Assembly (NCBI GenBank): GCA_964036045.1
Contig: OZ038384.1
Location: forward strand, 41,146,844-41,210,843
Length of the DNA: 64,000 bases
Origin: Eutreptiella sp. 'Long Island Sound 2002'
Lineage: Eukaryota > Euglenozoa > Euglenophyceae > Eutreptiales > Eutreptiaceae
Direction: 5' to 3'
A program made the position numbers and the translations under genes. Shown here in pieces: positions 11,859 to 20,699 of the stretch. The notes beneath the pieces were generated by a model, which ran no database searches, was not told where the DNA came from, and worked only from the letters and a program-made list of their open reading frames with translations. The first letter of the stretch is position 1; every line of letters begins with the position of its first letter.

Positions 11859-12299
11859 CATGGAGCCAGTAAACTTGCTAGAGGTCCTCGAGGGGCCGCC
11901 TAGGTACACAAGCACCCCTGGCCTGGGATGTTTCTAATCAGATAGGCGGAGATGGGGCCACGCGGAGCACAGGTCTCGAGGGCGACCAGAGGCGGCTCGG
12001 GGACGGAGTCGGCAGTGCAGGGCAGTGGGGGCGGGACCTGCTCGTGTGTACACAGGAGGCACACCATGAGCACAAACAAAGATGAAGCCAGCGTACAGAG
12101 CAGGGAACCTGTCTGCAGCCTGCTGACGATGAGTGACCAGGTGAGTGCCGAAGGCGGAGAAGTTGGTGAAGCACAGCGAAGAAAAACGGCGCGCGCATGG
12201 GCGCAGAGAGAATAGGCATTGGAAGGAGCACGACAAAGGATCAGTGCAGGTGTAGTGGCACAGAGTATGGAGGGCGACAGAATGGACTGACTCTGGAAG
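11859..12299 (+). pseudogene. ORF1 amino-terminal remnant of the plus LINE
   Basis: An ATG at 11,859 opens a frame of about 25 codons (begins MEPVNLLEVLEGPP) that ends at a TAA near 11,935. Other frames then stay open in pieces up to 12,215 with Arg/Gly/Ser-rich content. No domain is recognised. This is the likely beginning of ORF1 because it precedes the OTU-like units in the same direction. The assignment is inferred from position only. Confidence 0.35.
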
Positions 12300-12650
12300 G
12301 TGATGAACGTGATCGAAGGAGGCCAAGTTAACCAGGAGGAGGTGCAGAAGGTAAGAGATAGGGTGGTTGCCACCGTTGAAGAGAGGTGGAAAGCTGGGGA
12401 ACTGAAGGAGCAGCTGCCGCTGGGGGAAATCGGGTGGCAGGGTTACTTACAGAAGATGGTACAAGAGAGACAGATGGGGGAGCCACCAGAGGTGGAGGCG
12501 TGGGCAGAGGAAGGCAGATACAAGGTGACAGCATACAGGGAGGCGAAGGGTGGATGGCAGGGGGATAAAGGGGTATGGAGAGGAGAGCGGCAAAAGGGCA
12601 GGAATCCTGTGGATGAAGGAGAGGGTGTACGCGGTGATGTGGGATAAAGA
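12300..12650 (+). pseudogene. Degenerate OTU-like unit 1
   Basis: The translation from about 12,432 begins WQGYLQKM, continues through EVEAWAEEGRYKVTAYREA and, after one frameshift, ends AGILWMKERVYAVMW. This aligns with the carboxy-terminal half of the intact OTU unit at 13,335: W-x2-Y, EV-x2-WA, G-x-K-x-A-x-YRE, then LW and a final Y-x3-W. The catalytic His of the intact unit (His-Tyr-Glu-Leu-Leu) is replaced by Val-Tyr-Ala-Val-Met. The unit is therefore probably non-catalytic, and here also frameshifted. Confidence 0.55.
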
Positions 12651-13080
12651 AGGAGAAGTGTCAGGGAGTGCAGCAGGAGAAGAAGGCGAGAATGAAAATG
12701 GCAGGGGGGCCCAGCTCGGGCAATCGTGGTGGGCAGCAACAAAGAACCAAGTGTGACATCCAACGACAGTAGGCCATCGACGTGTGGCGCGGGGAGTGTG
12801 GGGAGTGCCGAGGGGAATAATGTGGAACAGCAGCGCAAGGCGGGGTGGTCATGGAAGAGGCGAGAGGATGCCTTGGAGGGGGCACGAGAACAGACGGGGG
12901 ACGGGGTGGTCATGGAGCACATGGATGGGAAGGATGTCGAGTCCCTATGGGCAGTATTGTGCGCGCTGGAGGGCAGGCCGAATAGTGAAGAGGAGTTGAC
13001 TACGACAAGGCAAGGAGTGGCGACGAAGAACGGACAGTAGACACAAGACGGGTACGATGGAGGGTGCCTGCCACCAAAGG
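12651..13080 (+). pseudogene. Degraded ORF1 segment between OTU-like units 1 and 2
   Basis: A frame at 12,726-13,040 encodes about 104 residues, with a stretch MDGKDVESLWAVLCALEG that loosely resembles the DGKC-LYCALSAVDG start of the intact OTU unit but lacks the cysteine. It may be the amino-terminal half of unit 2, in which case each unit was once a full OTU fold. The resemblance is weak and I hold it loosely. Confidence 0.35.
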
Positions 13081-13334
13081 AAGTGTCATGGCAGAGGTAC
13101 ATCCTGAGAACGACGCAAGGGAGACGGATGGGAGGACCATCGGAGGTTGAAGCATGGGCGGTGGAGGGGGGATACAAAGTAGCGGTGTAAAGCGAAGCAA
13201 AAGGTGGAGAGGGGTACAGGAAGCTGCTGGATTATGGGCACGGATGCCCACTGTACGCGGGTATCCTGTGGACCAGACAAAGGGTCTACGCGGTTCAGTG
13301 GAGGGTCAGGGGTCCGTGGAATGACGCAGATGAA
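13081..13334 (+). pseudogene. Degenerate OTU-like unit 2
   Basis: In the same frame as the OTU protease that follows, the sequence encodes WQRYILRT, EVEAWAVEGGYKVAV, a TAA stop near 13,190, then GEGYRKLL and AGILWTRQRVYAVQW. It aligns position by position with the second half of the intact unit (WEQYLGKV, EVGRWAHQRGCKIALYRE, GVYRKMAE, ALLWSRQAGRHYELLW). The catalytic His-Tyr is Val-Tyr here. After about 25 codons the frame runs directly into the intact unit, so the two are parts of one polyprotein. Confidence 0.6.
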
Positions 13335-14192
13335 GTGGCGGCGGCTGTGCAACGGGTGCTGGCGAGTGCCCAAGACGGGCACGAATGGCCTGACAAAAGG
13401 CCGGACAGTGCGGGGTGGCAGGTCATACCAGGGGATGGCAAATGCCTATATTGCGCACTCAGCGCAGTGGACGGGAAAGGTGGGCAAGCAGCGGACGAGG
13501 TGCGCAGGGCGCTCACAGAAGGGGATATGGCGCAGCCCCCGGAGTCGAGGTGGGCACGGCTGGTCATGCGAGACGCAGGAGTGCGTACCTGGGAGCAATA
13601 TCTTGGCAAAGTGCGCACGGGGGACATATGGGGAGGGGCGTGTGAAGTTGGAAGGTGGGCGCATCAAAGAGGATGCAAAATAGCCTTATATCGGGAGTGG
13701 GGACCCAAGGGAGTGTATCGGAAGATGGCAGAGGTGGGAGAAGGGGGACGGGCAGCAGCAGCGTTGCTGTGGAGCAGACAGGCAGGGCGACACTACGAGC
13801 TGCTGTGGCGCCCGGAAGAGGAGGAGGAGGAGGAGACAGGGGAGGGAGATGAGAGAGAGAAGACAGACGTGGAGGAGGTGGGGATAGAAATGGAATTGGT
13901 GACGGGAGGGGAGGTAGAAGGCGACCACGGGACGAGAGTAAGGCCGGGGGGACAGAACGACAAGCTAGTGTGGCAGGACGTGCAGCTGGTGCAGATACAG
14001 CTCGGGTTCGGGTGGTCAGTACAAGTCCCCCCTACCCTATTTTGCGGATGCCTGGCGCCAAGCGACATGTATTTAAAATCATTGGAGGCAGCAAAAAGGT
14101 GTTTCAGGGTCTCTTCGACCTCAAAAAGGACATTATGTGTCAAAACATGGCCTGAAATTGCCAATATTTTGCACAAAATCTGTATGTTTTAG
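13335..14192 (+). CDS. OTU-type cysteine protease domain of LINE ORF1 (unit 3)
   Basis: Reading from Met at 13,335, residues 32-40 are PGDGKCLYC, the OTU signature with catalytic Asp34 and Cys37. Residue 153 is the His of RHYELLW, the usual OTU histidine strand. About 120 residues between them is normal for a compact OTU domain. OTU enzymes are cysteine peptidases, mostly deubiquitinases. In retrotransposons such as Dualen/RandI the domain is thought to process the element's polyprotein or remove ubiquitin. A Glu-rich tract (residues about 161-185) follows. From about residue 231 (14,027) the frame runs into an AT-rich insertion that supplies an artificial end, so the real protein was longer. 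The upstream frame is open without an obvious start, so Met 13,335 is only the first convenient Met. Confidence 0.75.
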   Translation: MAAAVQRVLASAQDGHEWPDKRPDSAGWQVIPGDGKCLYCALSAVDGKGGQAADEVRRALTEGDMAQPPESRWARLVMRDAGVRTWEQYLGKVRTGDIWGGACEVGRWAHQRGCKIALYREWGPKGVYRKMAEVGEGGRAAAALLWSRQAGRHYELLWRPEEEEEEETGEGDEREKTDVEEVGIEMELVTGGEVEGDHGTRVRPGGQNDKLVWQDVQLVQIQLGFGWSVQVPPTLFCGCLAPSDMYLKSLEAAKRCFRVSSTSKRTLCVKTWPEIANILHKICMF

Positions 14193-14362
14193 GCTTGGGG
14201 GCTCCCTTCAAGGCCCCCGCACCCTATTTTGCAGGTGCCTGACTCACCAAAATAGGTTTTTCAGCATGGTTGGCATGAGATTTGAGCCCCAAAACAAGTC
14301 AGTCCGGCATTTCTTAGTTTTCCGAAAAAACTAACAATTTTGCCTTTAAAAACCTATGTGAC
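14027..14362. mobile_element. AT-rich insertion island 1 in the plus LINE
   Basis: Composition drops abruptly from GC-rich LINE sequence to AT-rich. Two related phrases occur inside: CCCTATTTTGCGGATGCCTG near 14,036 and CCCTATTTTGCAGGTGCCTG near 14,222. The right end (14,341-14,359, GCCTTTAAAAACCTATGTG) is an exact reverse complement of the right part of island 2 (16,016-16,034). It is probably a small non-autonomous element. No target duplication was identified. Confidence 0.5.
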
Positions 14363-15405
14363 GGGAGGCGCGGGGTGGCGCTATCAGGGGCAAAATTGTC
14401 CCGTGCGGGAGCGAAGGCGGGTGGGAGAGGAAAGCACACGTGACAGGAGGCAGCCAGCCGGGTGGGAAGGAGTACTGGGGATGCAAGTGCAGAAATGGAG
14501 TATGAGGAAGTACCACAGGGTACGGGTATGGATGAATTGAGCAGGAGGCAGGAGGGAGGGGTGGACATGTGGGCAACGGGAGGGTGAGAGGCGGTGATAC
14601 AGCTGCAGCACAGGGAGGACCTAGGAGTTGGATAGGGGGCGGAAAGAGCGGTCCAACTACAGTCAGACCGAGCGGTGCGGATGGAGCCAGGGTGGAAGGG
14701 TAGGTACAGGGTAGCGGCTGGGGGACAGCGGTGTTGGGGTTGGCATATGACGTGGCCGGCGGACCAGGGAGAAGGGGTACCGGTAAGAAAGGAGTGGGAA
14801 GAATGGGTGCGGCAGGCGGGAGGAGCGGAGCCGGGGACAGGAACGAAGTGGACAGTGGGGGCCATCCGGCGCGCAAGGTACCGCAGGGGAGAATGGATGA
14901 CACGAGAGGACACAAAGTTGATATTCCCCATGGCACCAAAGGGGCCGGCGGCGGCGCAGTGCAGAGGACAGGCGGTCCACATGCTCCTCCCGGATGACAG
15001 ATTAGGAGACAGGGGGACTGCCAAGTTGGGGGTATGCCATGGACAAGGGGCAAGGTACCAGTATGCCCAACGTCGTGGTCACAACAGCGGTGGCGGAAGG
15101 CATGGAAGTCCGCACTGGGCTCAGTTAGGAGGGGCAGGCGGTGCAGGTATACACCATGAGGCACTGGGATGGGCAGCCAGAGATGGAGTGGAAGTCGGAG
15201 CCCACGTGGCGGGAACCACTACATGCAGACGTTCTCAGAGGGACAGGGAGGGCAGAGGGTGAGAGCGCGGAGCTGAGCAGGGCGGAGCAGGAGAAGGGGA
15301 AGCGCCAACGTGAAGCAGCGGCGGAGGGGCTGGGCAACCTGGGGGACAGAAGGGACAGAAAGGACATGCTTCAGAAATGGGCACAGAGGCTGAGGGGGAA
15401 GGCGT
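14363..15405 (+). pseudogene. ORF1 middle segment of the plus LINE, unrecognised
   Basis: Between the two islands the GC-rich coding-like sequence returns. The longest frame, 14,675-15,262, encodes about 195 residues (begins MRMEPGWKGRYRV). A second frame, 15,141-15,420, encodes a charged Glu/Arg/Lys-rich helix that may form a coiled coil. Frames change at least twice. No known domain is recognised. By position it belongs to the same ORF1 as the OTU units. Confidence 0.4.
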
Positions 15406-16060
15406 CACCCACCTATGATGTTCGCAGCTGTTTTTTCCGAAAACTTCAAAACGTCAGGAAAAGGAAGTTTGTCGTGAGACGTTACCTATTCTTTTGGTTT
15501 CTAAGGCCCGAAAATAGGCGGGGGGGTGTTCCTCCTACCCGAGCCTTGCCCAAAAATATCGGAAACCCTGAAATTTGGGCTATTTGGGGGTATTTTTGCC
15601 TGCTCTGGGCTGGTCCTGCAGAACAGTGCTGCACACCAGTGTACCTGCCTATAGAGGATTTTCGCCAGAAATTCCCGTTTTCTGTGGATTTCCTGGCCCG
15701 AAAATAGGGATGGGGGCGTTCCTTTCTTCCGAGTTTTCTCTTCAACCATCTAGAACCCCGGAATTTGGCCTATTTTGGGGTATTTTTGTCTGCTCTGGGG
15801 TGGTACTGCAGAACAGTGCTGCACACCAGTGCACCTGCCTATAGGCGCGAAAAACCATGAAACTAGGTTTTGTGTCCACAAAGACCAAAATTAAACCGTT
15901 TTTTTTTAATTATGCACCACAGAATAGGAGAGGGGGGTTCCTCCCACCAGATTGTTCTCAAACGAATATCAACCAAATCTCAAATCTGGCATATTTTGGC
16001 GTATTCTGCCAGGTCCACATAGGTTTTTAAAGGCTTTTTCTTTTTCTTCCGAAAGCTAAG
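15406..16060. repeat. AT-rich insertion island 2, three tandem ~190-215-bp units
   Basis: Three related units start with ATAGGCGGGGGGGTGTTCCTC near 15,511, ATAGGGATGGGGGCGTTCCT near 15,705 and ATAGGAGAGGGGGGTTCCTC near 15,921. Each is followed by text ending in TATTTTTG or GTATTCTGCC. The first two also share GCAGAACAGTGCTGCACACC. The island ends with CACATAGGTTTTTAAAGGC (16,016-16,034), the exact reverse complement of the end of island 1, followed by a CTTCCGAAAGCTAAG stretch that also mirrors island 1. Confidence 0.65.
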
Positions 16061-17429
16061 AGAATGGCGGGGTGACTTTTGTTGGGCGTGGAAGAATGTC
16101 TTAGTAGAAAATGGAGAGGCGCAGCCAGGGCTGGAGGGGCACATTAAGGGATGTAGGGGTGAGGATGTGTGGCAGGCAGTGAGCAAAGCAAGGTACCACA
16201 TGAAAGTCAGGCAAGAGGCCGTGGAGGACAGGTGCAGACCGGAATGCACACAGGCCAGGTGCCTGTGCAGGCTGGACTGACTGCAGGAACTGAGGGGTGG
16301 TTATCATGGGATCAAGGGGTGGCAGCCCAGAAGAGAAGAGCCAATGTGGCTACAGATGGGAGAAGGAGAAGAAGCACCGCTGGTGTACTTCCACCAGGTC
16401 AAGCACATGTTGGTGGGATATGCGGACGGGAGCCGGACGTCAGAGGAGGGGGCGGAGGCATACGAGCGACAGGCGAGGGCACAGGTGCTTACAGCACAGT
16501 AGGTGGAGCCTAAGCAGGCGGTGCTGTGGATGAGAATGCAGCGGGATGCGCAGGTCCCGGCGTGTGTGGACAGCACAAGCAAAACAGTGGAGGTGTGGGG
16601 GCCGACAAGGCAGCTGTTGGCGCTGGCGCTGTATGTCGGGCAAACGGTACGCAGAAGCAGAGGATCGGCCGGAGACTGGGACTCGGACACAGAAATGCAC
16701 CGGGTCAGGAGGGTTATGCCCATGGTGGGCTACGGAGAAGGAAGGGGGGACACACTATACAACTGGTGTCCCCGGAGGCAAGTGCCACAGGAGCGGCGGA
16801 CCAAGGAGTCACCGACTGGGTTCAAGATGGACTCACATGGTGTACACTGCGGCCCCGTTGAAGAGGGTGGAACACCCGCTCATGAGATGGGTTGGGGAGG
16901 TGGAGGAGGTACGGTGGAACGAGCAAAGAAGGTGCGTACAAGGGCCATCCTGAGAGCGTTGGAGTCACAGATTGGCAGAAGCGCAGAAGGCGAGGAAGCA
17001 GAGGACATCAAAGAGCAGATCAGGCTGGCGCTCCAGTGGGTGGACGGCTGCAAGGAAGGGGACCAGCCAAGGCGGATAGTACCTCCGGGCACGGAGGAGG
17101 GGGCAAGGCAGGAGGCGCTGGTGAGGGCGAGCAAAATTGTGGAGGATGCGCGAAAGCAGGGGCGTGAGGTGGAGGAAAACCCTGAGAGGGGGAGGCAGGG
17201 TAGATGGCGGAGGCCCGGCAGAGAAAGGGGAGGGCAAATGACGTTCATAGTGGGGGACGGGGTAGAGGAGGAGCAGCGAGACGGCATGGAAGGACAGGCA
17301 CAGGAAGAGAAAGGACGGGAGCCGAGACCGGAGGCGGACGCGCAGGTGGGACAGGAACGGGGGGGGGCGGGGAAGGAGTGGGGGAGGGGGAAGGAGCGGC
17401 GGTGGACGAGGACCGGGGGAATGATGCAG
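16061..17429 (+). pseudogene. ORF1 3' part of the plus LINE up to the insertion point
   Basis: Frames at 16,503-17,432 and 17,204-17,440 are open. The first encodes about 300 residues ending in a Glu/Gly/Arg-rich tail. The second encodes an acidic Gly/Glu-rich tail that reads on in frame after ATGATGCAG into 44,847 onward. No enzyme motif is recognised. A helical segment (RAILRALESQIGRSAEGEEA and following) may be an oligomerisation region, which is a guess from composition. The 16.06-16.50 kb part is frameshifted. Confidence 0.45.
17421..17429. repeat. Target-site duplication (left), ATGATGCAG
   Basis: The 9-bp string ATGATGCAG here is repeated exactly at 44,838-44,846. The sequence between is the minus-strand LINE. 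Removing it and one copy restores an uninterrupted reading frame of the plus-strand LINE, so this is the duplication made on insertion. Confidence 0.85.
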
Positions 17430-17455
17430 TAGATGTTTGAGGTTTGAGGTTTGCT
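17430..17455 (-). repeat. 3'-terminal simple repeat of the giant LINE
   Basis: On the plus strand TGTTTGAGGTTTGAGGTTTG, that is three copies of a CAAACCT-type heptamer on the minus strand, lies just inside the target duplication. Many LINEs end in a short simple repeat used by the RT to start target-primed synthesis, so this marks the 3' end of the minus-strand element. Confidence 0.6.
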
Positions 17456-20180
17456 CTTGCGGGTACTAGACGCCTTTGGGCCCCGGGGGGCCACCTGGTC
17501 GGGCCACGTGATATCCTCCCTACCGGGTTCTAGTAGGGGGCCCTCCAAGATGCACCTCCTGCCTGGTGGCGGAGTCCCCCGGGTTCACAGGGCTCTGAGC
17601 CCCGTCCCTCCCCAGTATCCCCGTTTCCCCACTCCCCGGTCAGTGCATTAATTCAGAGTCGTGGCTCCGGGTGCTTACCCACCGCGTCGCCCCCCTAATG
17701 CATGGTCGCCCGGGGCGCCGGCGCTGCCGGGCCCGTGCTTCTGGCTTGTCGCCAGTGGGACCCCCTTGGGCTGGCGCGGAGGCTGCCTAGCCTGGAGGTT
17801 GGGGCGTGGCTCAGTGCGCCACTACTGCCTTGGAGGGTGCAGTGCCCCGTCCGTGTGTGCGCAGCGCTCGCGGCTGATCCGGGGGGTTCGGGCCGGTACC
17901 TGGTGTTGTGTCTCTCCCGTTTCCCCCTTCCCGCCCCGCGTGTCCCGCGCTGCGTGTGGCGGGCCGTCCTGTCTGGGTGTCCCTTACCCTCGCTTGCTGG
18001 TTCGCCATTCTACGTGGTCTGTGCGTTCCGTGAGCTCGGTCCGGTTGTCTTTCTGGTAGTCCCCGCGTGCCCTTTGCGTGTGTGTGCGCTCGCGCTCCCG
18101 CCGTGTCCCCTCTCCCCCCCTTTGGGTGGTGTGGTGTGCGCACCTCGCGCTGTCCCGGAACTGGGCGCTGGTAGGGCCCTTCCACGTGGTCTGTGCCCCT
18201 CCGCGTGTCCTGCCCCGGTCCCTTGCTCCTTCTGGTGTGCTTGAGGGGGGGCGGTCCGGTCCCGGTTCCCCCCCACTTGGCTTGGGGTTGTTGGGGTGGC
18301 GGAAGGGCGTCCCCGGGGGGGGGGGGTGCCGTCCACTGTTGCGAGGGGCGTCTGGGGTCAGGCGCTCTGCCTCCCCCGACTGCCCGCCCACTGGGCGGGC
18401 TGTTGGGGTCTGGTACCCACGTGCTGTGGGCGCTGGCGTGTGGGTGTGGGGGCCCATCACTGTCCCCTTGGCCTGCACGCCCTGTGGAGGCTGCGTGCTG
18501 CTGTGGTGGTGGGGGGCCGTCCCGCTGCCTGGCTTGGGGCTGTGCGCTCCCCATGGGGCGGGTCCGTGGCGTTCCTGCGCCGGGGGCGGGCCTGGGGGGG
18601 GGGGGGCGGCCCATGCGCCGTGCCCCCCGTTTGCGCGGCTGGGGGGGGGCTGTAGGGCGGGGGGTCGCTCTGCCTCGTTCGGTCCCTCTGCCTTCCCTGG
18701 GCAGGCAACAAAGCGGGGGTCACTGGCGTCGTTCTGTCCCTCGGGGGCGTGGCCCCCCATACCACTCCGGTTCGTGCTCGCCCGCCTTCACTGAGCGCAA
18801 TCTGTGCGGCGTCCTGGCGCGTTGGCGCGGGCTCGCTTGATCCACGCGGTTACTGTGGGAGCCGGCGGCTGGGGCGGGGGGGCGGGCCGCGCTCCAGCTC
18901 CTGTCTCGGGAGGGGGGAGGGTGCAACATCCCCCCCGCCTCGGGGGGTCGGGGCTGGGGCCCCCGCGGCTTGCGGGCCGGTGGGGGGGGTTGTCTGGGGG
19001 GGGGGGTCGCGCCGCGGCCTCCCTGCTCCCCCTCTGGGTGGCGGCCCGCGGTTCCCTACCCTGGCCCCCCTCTTGTCGTGGGCGCACCCCCCCCCCAGCG
19101 TGCGCGTGCGGTCGGGGTCGCAGGGGCGCCCCGGGAGGGGGGGGGATGAGGGGCGGCCCGTGGACCGCTTCCCCGGGGGCCCCTTCAAACCTGAACCCCC
19201 CCTCTGCCCTCCCCGAGTGAGCAGTTGTCATGGGGGGGTCATGGGGGGCGCGGCCTCCATACTGTTCTGGTGCGCCGCCGTGTGCCGCCCCCTGGCTTGG
19301 TCCGTGCGCCGCTCCGGCGCGCTGGTCGGCCGCGACCCCCGCGGGAGCAGGCGACTGGGGGCGCCGCGGCGCGCGGTGTGCAGGTCAAGCCGCATCCCCC
19401 CCCCCCCCCCCGCGTCGTGGTCCCTTCTGGGGGAGGGGGGGCGTCCCCTCGGCCCAGGGGGGGCGGAGGATCGCTCCTGTGTCCCTCAAGCCTGGGGGGG
19501 GGAGCGGGGGAGGGGGGGCTGGGGGGGCCGCCCCACCGCCCTTCGTCCCCCTGCCCGATCGGGCGTCGGCCTGCCATCTGTTGTCACCGGCGTGCCCCCC
19601 CGGGGTATACTCGTGCCGTGGGGGTTGCCGGGCGGCCGCGGGCATCGGGCGCGGCCCGGTCGGCCGCCAATGGGTATGTGCGGCGGGGGGGGGGGAGAGG
19701 GGGGGGAACCCCCCCTCCCTGGTTCGCGCCCCCGTTTTTCCCGGGCCGGCCTCTGAAGGGGCCGCTCCGTTTGCGCTGTCCTGGGCGCCGCCGGTCCGCC
19801 GTCGGCCGGCAGCGGGCAGGGCGTGCGGGCGCTTGTCTTGGCCGCGGTGCCCCCGCACCCCGGGTGCAGCGGCCTCTTCGGGGGGGGTGCGGGGCCGCCG
19901 TCCCTTCGGTCTGCCCCCATCCGTTCTTGGGCCTGAGGGGGAGGGGGGGGGGGGAGTGGGGGGGCTCTCTGGTCCCTTGGCGCCGCCCCCTGACAGCCGA
20001 CTTGGGGCGGCCTGGCGGTCCCGGCCCCGGGGGCCAGCCGTTGGCTGGGGGGTTGCACTCTTCCCCCGCCCCCCTCTACCTAGAGTCGGACCCTCGTGCA
20101 GGCCATCGCTGGGGCCCCTCGTCCCCCCCGCCGTCGTCGCGCGGCGCTGGTCGGCCAAGGGCGGCTGTGTGGGTTAGCGG
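17456..20180 (-). other. 3' non-coding tail of the giant LINE, G-runs on the plus strand
   Basis: Extremely GC-rich, with many runs of 6-14 G on the plus strand, for example near 18,315, 18,595, 19,140, 19,400 (C-run), 19,690 and 19,935. Because stops are rare in such sequence, many long frames stay open on both strands. None has a believable domain, and I regard them as non-coding. The tail also holds one copy of the repeated unit seen in the 5' leader (18,338-18,530). Confidence 0.5.
18338..18530. repeat. Copy of the leader unit near the LINE 3' end
   Basis: TTGCGAGGGGCGTCTGGGGTC, then a CGCCC-ACTGGGCGGGC palindrome, then a GTGGGGGCCC-CTGTCCCC-TTG stretch match, in the same order and orientation, the units at 44,429-44,837 at the other end of the giant LINE. 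The element therefore carries related sequence near both ends in direct orientation. Confidence 0.7.
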
Positions 20181-20699
20181 TCAGCGGTTAGCGGGCTGCG
20201 GGGCAGTGGGTCCCCCCCTGTGCTCGTTGTCTCCGCCCTCCCTCCCGCGGGAGGTGGCGCGCGCTCCTCCGTCACGCCGTATTCTGGGGGGGGCGTGGGT
20301 CGGGGGGCCCAGCTCCCCCCCCCACTTTCTCGCGTCCGCCGTCTGGGCCGTCACCTGCGCCGCCGCGTGTGTGGGGGCTGGGGCTGTGGCGGCGGCGGGT
20401 TGCGCCGGCGGTAGCGCCAGTGGGCGAGAGCGCTGCGCAAGGCCCGGGGGAGCCAGTTGTTGGCGTCCGTGTCCGTGATGCGGAGTACCGCTCCCCCTTC
20501 CAGGAAGGCCGGCCACGTCGGCCCCCTGTCGGGCCACGCCACCCGGATCACTGATTTGAGGACCCTCTTGTGGTCCTCTCGGGCTGCCCACCCCCCCGGG
20601 GGTACCTTCCCGTTTCCTCCGTCCCTCCGGAGGAGCACGGCATCGAAGGGCCGGTTCCTCAACCCCCGGAAGCTCCCCTGGTTGGCCCAGCTCAATCAC
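20181..20699 (-). CDS. Unrecognised ORF, last ORF of the giant LINE (probably frameshifted)
   Basis: Two overlapping minus frames are open. The frame 20,695-20,351 (114 codons) reads more like a real protein: it contains NRPFDAVLLRRDGG, ALREDHKRV-like charged text, TWPAFLEGGAVLRI and NNWLPRALRSALAHW. The preceding ORF (22,284-20,692) continues into this one if one frameshift near 20,720 is allowed (DPLGDEALPLFGEVYG in the shifted frame), with one stop between. No family is recognised. It lies 3' of the RT polyprotein, and its role is unknown. Confidence 0.4.
   Translation of the reverse strand: MIELGQPGELPGVEEPALRCRAPPEGRRKREGTPGGVGSPRGPQEGPQISDPGGVARQGADVAGLPGRGSGTPHHGHGRQQLAPPGLAQRSRPLALPPAQPAAATAPAPTHAAAQVTAQTADARKWGGELGPPTHAPPRIRRDGGARATSRGREGGDNEHRGGPTAPQPANR

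Larger units (their letters stand above)
11859..17429 (+). mobile_element. Plus-strand LINE, 5' part (ORF1 with OTU protease)
   Basis: This is the 5' part of a non-LTR retrotransposon whose 3' part (endonuclease, RT, RNase H) is at 44,838-50,410. The link is direct: ATGATGCAG ends this part (17,421-17,429) and starts the other (44,838-44,846), and the acidic Glu/Gly/Arg-rich frame passes from one side to the other without a shift if one copy is removed. The reconstructed element is about 11 kb. ORF1 carries an OTU cysteine protease and two related degenerate units. OTU-type proteases are known in Dualen/RandI LINEs of green algae. The copy is decayed, with many frameshifts and two AT-rich islands (14,027-14,362 and 15,406-16,060) inserted in it. 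Confidence 0.75.

Noticed and set aside
17661-20478. Long open frames on both strands (up to 417 codons)
   Set aside because: The sequence is so GC-rich that stops are rare. Translations are Pro/Gly/Arg low-complexity in every frame, with no domain.
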